Assembly: GCA_038373885.1 (NCBI GenBank) | Contig: JAWZYV010006201.1 | Span: 496,001 to 560,000, forward strand | DNA length: 64,000 nt | Reading direction: 5' to 3' | From: Cheiracanthium punctorium | Taxonomy: Eukaryota > Arthropoda > Arachnida > Araneae > Cheiracanthiidae | Shown: positions 37,801-49,800 of the stretch, piece after piece | How the letters are laid out: each line of letters opens with the position of its first letter | How positions within the stretch are numbered: the stretch's first letter is position 1 | The notes under the pieces: model-generated | What the model was told of the DNA's origin: nothing | What the model saw: the letters and a program-made list of their open reading frames with translations, nothing else | Database searches by the model: none | Translations under genes and position numbers: made by a program

Positions 37801-40800
37801 AATAAATTGGATCGGAACCTGCAAATACTTGGGTGTCATGATTGACTCCCGTCTGACAGGGAAAGCACAGGTGCTTTATGCCCGAAACAAAATGGTTGGA
37901 GCAACGAAAAAACTAGAAAAGTTGCTTTTCTAAAATAAGCTCAGCCGTCAATATAGTAAAATTATATAATGCATAGAGCTTCCTGCGGTGACTTACGCCA
38001 GCCAAATCTGGGGACATACCACCAAACCCAATCTAGGTATATTACCTCGAAAACACAACGCAATTGTCTGCCGAATACGGCATGGACACAGGTACCTGAC
38101 TAATACTGTTATTCGGTGAGATCTCGACATCCATTCTTTTAGACAAATTGTCCACCTGATTGGTGAAAATTTCTTCACCAATCTCGGTAATGTTCCGAAC
38201 GAACTATTGGCTGAGCAGCCAGATTACCATTTCCGAGAAGTAGTGAACTGTAAAAGACCCAATGCGATCTTACTCTTAGATTCCGACTAGGAACTTTTCA
38301 ACCACTATTCTAATTACTGTTTTTGTGTATTTCATTTTAAAAATTTTTTCAGCACCACTCATTTATATTGTTATTAGAGATGGGCGGTTCGACTCATTTT
38401 ACTGATTCGAATGTCGACTCACTCACTACTTCGATGATTCGAATCTTGAATCAATAAAACAACTAAAGAAATTTTCCCTCTCTCTGCGCCGAAAGCCGTA
38501 CTATTTAAACACCCTTCACCCATTCCTCAGGTTTCTTCTCCGCTGAGTTCTCGGGCAGTTAGCATCTCTCTCTCCTTGCTCCAGTAAAACTAGTGTTTAA
38601 ACTGCCCGAAATGAAAATACAGGGGAGCTTCGTATGACCCCCTGGGCCTGTAAGATTAAAAGGTTAAGTTTGGTGTCAAAATATTCGAAATTTTATGTAT
38701 CGATGGGGGTAAACGTCTAGGGGGGGTCGAGAATCAATAGAAACACGCTCCGATGGATAGTTTCCGAGATATACGTTAATTAATTATGGTAATTAGACTA
38801 ATTAACCATGATTGAGGCTTAAAAGGACTGCAAACATGTAGAAATTGGCTCTGGGATGGTTTCCAGACTTTGGAGTTGCCGCCGGAGGAGGCTAGTGTTT
38901 AAAATGCCCAAATTGAAAATATAGGGGAGCTTCGTATGATCCCCTGGGCCTGTAAGATTAAAAGGTTAAGTTTGGTGTCAAAGTATTCGAAATTTTATAT
39001 ATCGATGGGGGTATACGTCTAGGGGGGGGGGGTCGAGAATCAATAAAAACGCGCTCCGATGGATAGTTTCCGAGATATACGTTAATTAATTATGGTAATT
39101 AGACTAATTAACCATGATTGAGGCTTAACAGGACTGCAAACATGTAGAAATTGGCTCTGGGATGGTTTCCAGACTTTGGAGATGCCGTCGGAGGAGGCTA
39201 GTGTTTAAAATGCCCAAATTGAAAATATAGGGGAGCTTCGTATGACCCCCTGGCCCTGTAAGATTAAAAGGTTAAGTTTGGTGTCAAAGCATTCGAAATT
39301 TTAAGTATCGGTGGGGTGTTGAGTCTAGGGGGGGGTCGAGAATCAATAAAAACGCGATCCTGTGGATAGGTTCCGAGATATACGTTAATTAATTATGGTA
39401 ATTAGACTAATAAACCATGGAGCTGTTTTTTCTGCAATGAGAGAAGAAGAAGCTTTCCGAGAGAAAGCAGTATCAAAAGCATCACAAGCTGGTATTGATC
39501 TCAGGATTTTCTTATCGCCGGCCTCAGAGGCGTAGCCAAGGGGGGGGTTAGGGGGGTCATAACCCCCCATGAGGAATTTTTTGCCATACAAAATGTATAT
39601 TCTTCACTACATTATCATACACACGTATACATATATATGAGTTGCAGTAGTCATAACCCCCCCCCATGAAAAATTTCTGGCTACGCCCCTGGCCGGCCTG
39701 TATTTTTGCCCTTTATCGAATTCGAGATTTCACTGAAATGAAAATGGGAATATCGGATATTTGATGTTGAAATAAAACCGATATGTCGATTTTTGGCCCA
39801 GTCCTACTGAGGGGCTGCTGCCCCCCCCCAAAAAAATTAACTTTATCCATTGAACTTTATCTTTAAATTTGATACCCAGCCCACCCTGAAATAAAATCCT
39901 GGCTACGCCACTGTCAATAATACTAACTACGCCACTGCTTTAGACCCTATTTTGTATTTCTCTGAATTACGAAAGAAAATAAAATCATTCCCCTTGAACG
40001 AAAAACAAGGTAAAAAAAAAAAAAAAAACGAAATCTGCTGCAATAAAGCGAAATGATATTTTGCTTACTACAAAGTCCTTTTGTGAGAGCGCTTAATACC
40101 GCCCCTGTATCCTTCATTAAAAGTGACAAGCACAATCCTAACTTTATTTCATTCTATTTCCCTTCACATGAAAATCCGCCCCCATGTAAACTTAACGTTC
40201 CGTTTTTTTTTTTTTTTTTTTTGAGGGTGGGGGCAGGGGGACATATATTGAAGTTAAAAGTAGAAAAGGGATGTTTCATTAAATTTTAAACAAATATTAA
40301 ATCAGCCAGACAAGTTGGAAGGAGGGATTTTCCTAATTTTTTTTTCGGGGAGGAGATTGACCCCTCTTGCCCTTAGGAAGTAACGCCTATGCCCCCCGCC
40401 AAAAGCAAACGATGTTCGACCCACTCCACACCCACAGACAGATGAAACTTTAAATCCGACCACCAACCAAGAAATGAAACACCAAAGATTCGAAAAAAAC
40501 CCTCCAATTAAATGAAACATCCTTTCAACTCTTTTCGACTCCTTTCGACTCTGAGTCGATAGAAGATTCGAAAAAACCCCTCCAATTAAATGAAACATCC
40601 TTTCAACTCTTTTCGGCTCCTTTCGACTCTGAGTCGGTAGAAGATTCGAAAAACTAACGAATCTCAACGATAGTATACAATCACCGAAACAGAGCGAAAC
40701 ACTGAATCAGTAAAGATTCGTTGCTGCACCAACTCAGTGACCAACTCACCCACACCCACTCATTTACTGTTTCAAATCATCTATCGACTCAGAGTCGTAA

Positions 40801-43800
40801 AGAGTCGAAAAGAGTTGAAAGAGTAAGGGAAAATCTCTGGGAACGGCAAAGGGAAAATAAATTTTTCTTCCCTTCGCACTTGGAATGTATTTCCCTTGAG
40901 GGCTTGAGATTCGAATCAGTAGAGAGTGAGTGTAAAGACTGAGCCACTCAGTATCAAGATTCGAATCACTGATTCGACTCATCGAATCATTGGCCATCTC
41001 TAATTGTTATCTCATTTTTAATCTATGTACATATTGCTGATTTATTATTTACATTATTTTTTAAAAAATTGTTTTTCTTGTCGTGACCACGCCTCACATG
41101 GAGGCCTCATTTGATTAATGTTTGAAAAAAAAAAAAAGGATTGTAACTAAGAAACTGGAAATGTAGCCTTGAATGGTCTAGGTGTTCCTTGTAATAAAAT
41201 TTTGCCATGTCATGTCATGCTATGGTACAGGAACAGACCAGTAATAACAATAGCTAATCGTCCCAAAAATAAAGTGTTCGCCCGTTGTGTGTATCTATCA
41301 CGTATATTACTCAGCCTTGGCATTTTACCTGTCGATCGCTTCAGCTTTAAGCTATATTTCATGCTTGAAATAAATGGATCATAGACGTCATGCAATAAAT
41401 TTGAGCATCAGTCAACTTAAGCCCATGAAACGTCTGCACCATAAAGCTATTCTCGATGGAAGATGTCCGTTTGCGAACCAAATTCTCGTCATTTGCAGAA
41501 GGTTTTAATTTTCTGCTTCAGTATGCTCTCGATGGCATCGAATGCTCATGCTAAGGCCTCTATTCAAGGCCGTACCCAGGATCAAGGGGTCCGGTCCACC
41601 CCGAAATTTAAAATTTTGTTAACAAAATAATATTGATTAAGTCTTTTTCTGAAAAATTCGACCTTTTCACTGTTTGGTCCCCCCCCCCCGAAATTTTTTT
41701 CTGGGTACGGCCCTGCCTCTATTAGAGGAAGAACGTGTCAGGGTGGTTTCAACTCTTCAAGAACGGTATTTTTACATCGAAAGCCGACATAGCGGTGGAA
41801 CAGAACATTTTTTGGAAAAGTCAGAATCTAAGCGCTAAGACTCGTGTCAAACAAAAACGAAAATTGGCGCAATCGATGGTAGTGACTCAACAAGCACTTT
41901 CGACTATGAATTTGCCTTTTTTTTACAAAACCTCGAATTAAGTGGAGGTGCGGGAGAAAATAGACGAAGCAAAGTTGTACACCTAATATTTTAAATGCAA
42001 TGCTCTTTATAGATGGCCAGATTTTGGACCTAGTTTATTCATCTAGTTCACATTTTATTAAAAGAGAAACTTTGATATTTTCTTTATAGGACATAAAAAG
42101 CCGCAGGCGAAAATCTTCTAATACTGAATTAGAATTCGGCTATTTTCATTCAATTTTGGAAGTGCAGCCATATTTGTCGGTCACTCAATATATTGTAGTC
42201 CACTCACGTACCCTATATACCTCTTGTTTGCCTTTCATATTTCAGTTGGATTTCTGGAAGCATCCGAGTAAAGTCAACCAACCTGTTGACGTGATGGTAT
42301 CTCCTTCCCAAATAACCGCTTTGGAGCAGTTCCTCATTGCCAGGCGGATACCGAGGACTATAATGATGTACGATGTTGAAAGGTAAATTATTATGCAATT
42401 CTTTCGTTACATCGTTCGCTGGGCACTTAATGACGTCACTGAGACTAGTAGCGCCAGGTGACTGTCAACTCGATTACAGATTGGACGTGCAATGATTTAT
42501 AACCAATCAGTAATCGAGAGGAAAGTCACCTGATTCTCGTAGACTGATAGACGTCATTAGTGCCGAGACCGGTATGAGGATTGACTGTTCTTTAATTGCT
42601 ACTTCATTAACATGAACATGCACGGAACATAAGCCACCACTTTTTATAAAAAGTAATTTCTTTTAAAAAATGAAATATTTAAATTAAATCTACTCAAAAA
42701 TTGTCTGAATAAAAAACTTTTTACAATAAGTGATTAATTATATTTTTTAAATGTTGGAGACTTTGCTACAGTTTCATTAGGATTTTTCACGTTACATCCC
42801 CCCCCCTCTCTTCAAAATTTGCAAGAAAACGAACAGACATAATGTCATGACATCATGGTTAGGCTATCTGTTTGTCAAAATCAAACGCATTCCAAGTAAA
42901 TGCTTCGCATACTTATCGTCCCTTTTATGAAACTTTTATAGATTCCTTACTGATTTCAGATAAACTTAAAAAAATTTCTCTGTTCCAGGTATATAATGAA
43001 AGAGAAACTGGATATGCTATCTCCATCCTTCCTAACAGGCAGAGACACTAACACATTTTTTCACAGTTACCGGCGGTTACATGAAGTAAGTCCGTTCACA
43101 TTTCTTTTACCATGTGCAAAAGATATAGACCAGTCATGGTCAATAACGCTCATTGCAGCAGAGATACGTGACGTATTTCTAGATGTCGTGGCTGACGTGA
43201 TATACCGGCTACGAAGCTGATATTTTAGTCACACCCCTTTGCACCCGAGCAGTGATGTGACCAAAAGGGGGGCGCCATCTTAGTCCAAGATAGCCAGAAT
43301 AAAATGGTCACATTTCTCTAGATCACATGACCTTTCTAGTTTCTTCATCTCCATAAAGCGGCTAATTATCCTTTTGGAACGAGTGCTGCAATAATAGAGA
43401 ACTTTACGACCGTTGTTTGTCAAAAATTGATGACAGAAAACACTTTACTAAAATTGATAGATTAAAAATCCCTTTTTCGTTTTATTGATGAAAATTTCGG
43501 AGACAAACCCATTTTTTTTTATGAAACACTGCTAAGAAATTAAATGAACACTTGAACATTTTTCTTAAAGGGATTATTAACAGGTCAGTGAAAATGACGT
43601 TTTTGATGCCACATTGCTGTGGGATTCTAATATTTTAAGATGTGTCTTACCACACTTAAAGTTTGTCCCAATCGTTAAGGAACACCCTGTATACATAAAC
43701 ATAAAGAACCCGAACCTGTTCTGACGGTTTCTTGCAGTAAACTGGTATAGTTGCAACTTTTATTGTTGTTGTTTAAATTACTTGATGTTTCTTCGTAAAT

Positions 43801-46800
43801 GCACGGGCTTGGATATAGGATGATCATTAACTACTGGAGGCAGACAGGCAAAATAACGTTAGCCTCTCAAAGGAATATACTCTCCCGCTTTTAATGATTA
43901 GTTACATAAGCGCCCTCTTGCGATGCATCATAATGCAATCTATTACTAATGCTCCTTGAGATAAACGACGACTCACAGCGCCATCTGACACGGAAATTTT
44001 GTTTAGCTCTTTTAGAATATGTCGATGATCGTTCTACATCCAAGTCTGCGGTAAATGTGACATTAAGGCGTTTGGCTCAGAAACTGGTTCTTATTCATAC
44101 TACTGACATTATTATTATTGTTGTATTTAGAACATTTATTTTCGGATTTAATTGTTTAGGATTAATAGATTTCTGTTGTTTTTCTCCAACAATCTAGATC
44201 CATGCCTTTATGGACGAACTTGCTTCTAAGAACCCTGATATTGCCAGTACATTCTCAATAGGACAGTCAAATGATGGCCATGAGATGAAAGTTATTAAAG
44301 TGAGTAAGATTTGACATTTTATACTGAACTCCCTTGTTAGCCGTCTTTCGCATACTGGGCCTGTTCGTAAAATCAACATATGCTACTAGTTTTCATGCAA
44401 AAACTGGAACATGTGGAATTAGTTGTTTTAGTTTATTTCGAATATAAAAATGACCAGGTTTACAGATCCGTTGCCCTGGTGAAGCGTTTGTTCATCAGAA
44501 CGTTCTTGTCTTGGAAGGAGGAACTGTAAACAAGCAACCGAAAAGTGAATCAATTGGCTACGGTCTCAGTAGATTTAGTTAACTTTGAAGATTATCGTTA
44601 CAGTAAATCACAACTCCACACTACTCCTATTTGGATAACCACATACATTCATGGATTAAAGGGGTTCGAATCCCGAGACCAAACCTCTCGGCTAGCAATT
44701 GGCAGCGACGGGCGCGCAGACCTGAGTAGCCGTCAAGTTCCTTTATAAAGATACAGTTGGTTTATATGCTATCCAGCAGTCACCTCCGTTCTTACTCGCC
44801 AAACATTTCACAAGTGGATGAACCCAAACATGCGTGTTATCGATAAGATATCTTACTTATAAGTTTAATTCACGTGTTTGGTGAATAAAGCCGTTAATAT
44901 CTTTGAAGGCTCTTCTTGAAAACGTAAACAAGCCCATCCACAACAGAGTGTAGTTTACAGAAATTGTGTCTTTATGTATCGTACCTGCCAAACTTTTACG
45001 TTTTTGTTGAACGATTATCTAACCCAACTACGGAACTGAACTGAACTGAAGAGGGGAAATATTGGAGTTCCTATGCTGTAAACCTTACCTCCAGTGTGTA
45101 ATTGAATGTATTTACTTAATAACTATGAAGTAGAAAAGCCTCCGAGCATTACAAGTAGTTGGTATCTGAAAGTGCCGATCAGTTTCGGTGGTGAAAGGTA
45201 GATTAGAGTAAATCAGGACCGCTTCCTAGCGTCTTTGTTTAAAATCTGACTGACTGAAAAAGTACGATTCTAGGAGCTCCTAACTGTAAAAGTCTTACCT
45301 CCAGTTTGATCTAGGTGTCATTGTGCGAGACCTAGGTAAGATGTTCGAGGACTTAGTTGAAAAAAGTCATTATTGAGGAATTCATGAACCATATAACTAA
45401 ATCATATTTGTGGTGGCTAAAATTAAAAAAAAAAAAAATGTAAAAGTTGATAGTTGTGCGTGTGCAATTGATTGTTCTTCTCTTGCAGGTATATTTAAAA
45501 TTTACCTGAGTAAATAATGTGCCCTCCTCTTGTCTTTTCCTTGACAGATAGGCTCGCGGACGAACAGCACTTCCAAGCAAGCCATCTGGATCGATGGTGG
45601 AATACACGCCAGGGAATGGATCAGTCCAGCAACTGTGACGTACGCTGCAAGCAGAGTAAGATCTTTTACCCTCTTACTTTCGGTAGAAATGACTTGTCGC
45701 TTTCAACAACGAAATGTGGGAGTACGGGCACCAACTCCTAGATATACAATGCCTGATAACATAAACTTTTCCGTCATCACTAGGTCCACTAAAATGACGT
45801 CATCACACATTTACTTTCACAAAGTAAAACTATTCAAAATTTGCGGTAGATTTACTCCCGCATAAAGCATTTTAATGATTTAAGATAGAAAATTTAATTT
45901 TACGACATTTAGGAAATTTTAATTATCACTAATTATATAATATGATTTAGAAGTAGATCATAATAAATTATTTTTTATCAGAAAGGCTTTTTAATTTAAT
46001 CTTAAGATATTTGCTTAAGATAGTCTTACAACTAACCAAACCATAATCCTACGTTGCGTAATATATCCCGCGGTAGTTTCAACAAAAGGACTACTTGAAC
46101 TTTTTGACATTTTGTTTTCGCTTAGATAGTTACGATTATATTTTAGTAAAATATTGGTTTCCTACTCTGCGAAGAACGGGCACGCAGCTAGTGCAAAATG
46201 AATCAATAATAAAGTTTCATACAAATTGGTAACCTCCTCCTTTTTAAAGTCGGTTAATAAATATCGGAGCTGAGCTCGCATGGTCTCCCACACAAATTAA
46301 ACGCAGACTAACGAATAAATAAATATATTCACATAATAACAATTACAGTGTCCCTTCCATTTGTAATCATGAACTCCCTTTGTTTTAAAGCTTGTAGAAG
46401 ATTACGAAGCAAATGATGAAGTAAGAAGCTTGGTAGATGAGTTCGATTGGTACATTTTGCCGGTAGTGAATCCTGACGGATATGAATTTAGCCACACGTT
46501 TGTAAGTTTACATTTAAAATATTTTTTATCATTTTTGTAAACTTTTTTCATTGATTTTTTCTTCGCTGTAAAAGAACTGTTGCCCAATGCCATGTAGTTG
46601 CCGGCAATGCACTTTGGCCCCAGCACACCGTGACACTTGCCAGCATGACCAGCACCGTCCCATTATGTTGCCAGCGGTAATGTATTTTTCGGGACGTCAT
46701 TTTTACTTATTTCATTTGAAATTGAGGTACGATACTTGAATGAGATCAAGGTTTGGCAATTTCTCTCAAAATACTGAAGACATCTCCAATGTAGATTCAA

Positions 46801-49800
46801 CTTTGAAAATTTATTTTTGGTGCCAAATGGTCCTTGTATGATATATGCACTTCATTTAAACCTAAATCTCTAAGAGGTTTTTTTTTCCCGTTTGATCCCA
46901 AGATATTTTTAAAAGTTACATTCACCACCAATTCCAGAATAATCGGCCCCTTTATGGGAATAATGAATTCTGTTTCAGAATGCAACAGATTTCTGGATTG
47001 AATGATGCTTTATCACAGTTCATATTAATAAAAAATGCTTCAAAAAATTCTATTTACGAAAAGTGGTTGCATATGCTCCAGAATTGTTGGCAGCAATTCA
47101 TCCAATACAATATGTGCAAAAGCTTTTTTTTTTTTGTTTGTTTGTTTGTTTGTTTGTTTGTTTTTTTCAAGAAAGGCTCTTCACTGATTGTTTTTGTTCA
47201 CTTTTCATTTTATATATATATATGTCATGTCAAAAACTTGTACGACCTCTTGAAAAATGCAGATCAATATTTTCTCTTCTCTATAGAACAGAATGTGGAG
47301 AAAAAACCGCAGGGGTATTCTCCTCTTTTGTCGAGGCACTGATTTAAATCGAAATTTTCTTTTCCACTGGAAAGGTAAGACAGTCACTTTTGTTTACACT
47401 CGATAGTTCATTACTTGTATTTAACAGCATTTTATTTCTGAAAATGAATCTTGCACATCACTAGTGCAACTGGGTAGCTAGAAATAGCACTGAGTGCAAT
47501 GCAGCGATCTGTTAGGGGGAACATAACAGTAGCTCCACTTTCATACTTTGCTATTAGAAAATTCATAAAATTTTTATATGTGCTTAAGTCAGCCGCTATG
47601 AATGCGAAAATTTATAATAACTAAGCAGCACTGATTTTAAAGTTTATATACAGCTATGAAAATGCAGCAATGAAATAAGCTGGTTATTTTAAACTATAAT
47701 AAATTGAAAAGGTGGCAAAAAATTTTTTAAGCATGCATCTGTCTTATCAAAATGGAAACAAATTTAATAAAAACTATAAAATAACTGCTGACAAACACAT
47801 AACTTGAAGAGAGTAGAAATAACTGCTAAAAAATTACTAGAATGCAGTAGGGAGCTAATCTGTTGCCATTACATAACTAAAGCAATTAAAGTGATCATGA
47901 AGGAATTTAAAAATAAAACAGTTCCTGGGTTAAATGAAATGCTCAATTTAAATACATCAATTAACATCATTATTCATCTCAATTGACATCACGGTTGCCA
48001 ACTTTTACGCAATACAATTACCAACTTTTATAAACAGCTATTTTTAATAGCACTTTTCAAACATTTGCCAACTGTGGCATAAAAGTAATTTAAGTCGTAA
48101 ATTACTATTTAAAAAAAGTGGTTAATTATATTCCGTAAAAGTTGGCAATTTTGTTAATATACTTCGAGGTTTAGTAGAAGCAAATAATTTATGCATTTTA
48201 ATCTCGTGTAAAAGTATATTTTCGGGAAGCTATTTAGAATCACAAAAACTGAGAATTTACTTTGCTAGGTATAAAATTTGGAGAAGAGTTTATCAGGCTC
48301 TTTATTAATAGTGTCAGGCTAAAAATTGAACAATTTGTAATTCATGACGTTACGTTTTCGACTTCCGTTTAAGAAATCCTAGTTAGTTGAATTAGTTCAT
48401 CCAGTTAGTTTTCTAATGGAGTGATGTCATAACTTACATAACGTTGGAGGGAATCTTTACATAAGACCATTATGGAGGAACGCAAATCCTATGTTAAAAC
48501 AAATAAATAACAAAGTTTGTACGTAAAATCAACGCTCATTTTTATGAACTCGTAAGACCACTGAAACAGTTCGTAAAATCGTCTATGAGAGCGTATTCGG
48601 GACCACTCACTAGTTCGTAAAAACGAGCGCCCACTGTATTTACATGATGATTATGAGTAATGCTTGCAAATTACATGTTTAAATGAAAAACAAAAACTTT
48701 TTCTTAGAGGGTGGCTCCAGCTCGAACCCATGCAGTGAGACCTATGCAGGATCCGAGGCTTTTTCGGAACCTGAATCAAGAGCAGTGTCTGACTACCTAC
48801 TGAAGAACAAAGGGAAGTTCATCGCTTTTCTGGCAGTCCATTCTTACTCTCAGCTCTGGCTTACACCTTGGGGATATACCAGCGAACTACCAGAAGACTA
48901 TGACGATTTGGTAAGAATAGTAACAATCAATCAATCATCAACAGGAGTGTTCCAATAGGGGGTCTTTTACAAACAACTTCAGGCCAAAGTAGATGTTTAA
49001 AGTCCACCCAAAAGAGTAAATAAATGAAAATAAAAATATTGTCCTACTACCACCAGAAGAACTTTAAGCAAATTTACTACAAGAAAATGAAATAAAACCG
49101 TTCTTATTATCCGTACAGTTAGTCATACAATCCTAATCAAAGCTTGTGACTGAACCCGTTTGAAGGGGACAGGTGCGGAAGGCCAGATGCATAGGAGGGC
49201 CAACTTAAGTTCTGAGCACTCTGTTCTCGAATCTCGGAAGTAAGTTTACGGATACTATAATTTTTATTACTTCACTTTTCTGATGGATTCATCTACAGCC
49301 ATACTTCATTAACATCTTTCTGGATGATCACACTGTTCACGACTATGTCGTTGAATTGGCCCGTGGACTGAAAAGAGCTGAGGCAATTATCGTCCGAGAC
49401 AGTGGCGGATCTATTGGGTAAGGGGGAGAGGGGGGGCTATCTTATTGGGTATTCAATAATTTGAATACAGTTATCCAAGCTTGGACACATTTCGCACAAT
49501 TTTTTTATATGTCGCCTGTGATTTTATTTTTCTGCCTACCTATAGTATTTCGTAATCGAATTTCGAGAAAGTGTGCAAATTTCTGATAAAATAAGATACT
49601 TGAACCTGCTAGGGCTTACACTTCATAGGAAAACCAATGTCTGAAAAAATTAATTTATATCATACCTCTTTTTTCCATAATGATATCATAGTATTCCTTC
49701 TAATTATGCACCTCTTTGCATGTATATTTTGTGAGTGCTGTTCCTCTTGAAATAGCTTGTTCGGGGGCTGTGCATTCATGATTTCTTCCTGATGATTTGC

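Larger units (their letters stand above)
38375..41002. mobile_element. hAT-type element, 2.6 kb, TAGAGATGG termini
   Basis: TIRs TAGAGATGGGCGGTTCGACT and (reverse) TAGAGATGGCCAATGATTCG; perfect 8-bp duplication ATTGTTAT at 38367-38374 and 41003-41010. Subterminal GATTCGAAT/GACTCAGAGTCG motifs repeat near both ends. Internally a 304-bp tandem block, a MITE and a 78-bp tandem pair. No transposase recognised. Confidence 0.92.

Noticed and set aside
40302..40667. 121-codon minus-strand frame with repeated [16 protein letters not shown]
   Set aside because: Produced by a 78-bp tandem DNA repeat whose length is a multiple of three; no protein family.
44655..44680. tRNA gene from GGGGTTCGAATCCCGAG
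   Set aside because: Only the T-arm-like box is visible; no acceptor or anticodon arm at proper spacing.
49299..49399. Extra carboxypeptidase exon between exons 9 and 10
   Set aside because: Exons 9 and 10 join in phase 0 with the family's normal sequence (YDDL|IEVA); the segment has no counterpart in M14 peptidases and no compatible donor before its stop.
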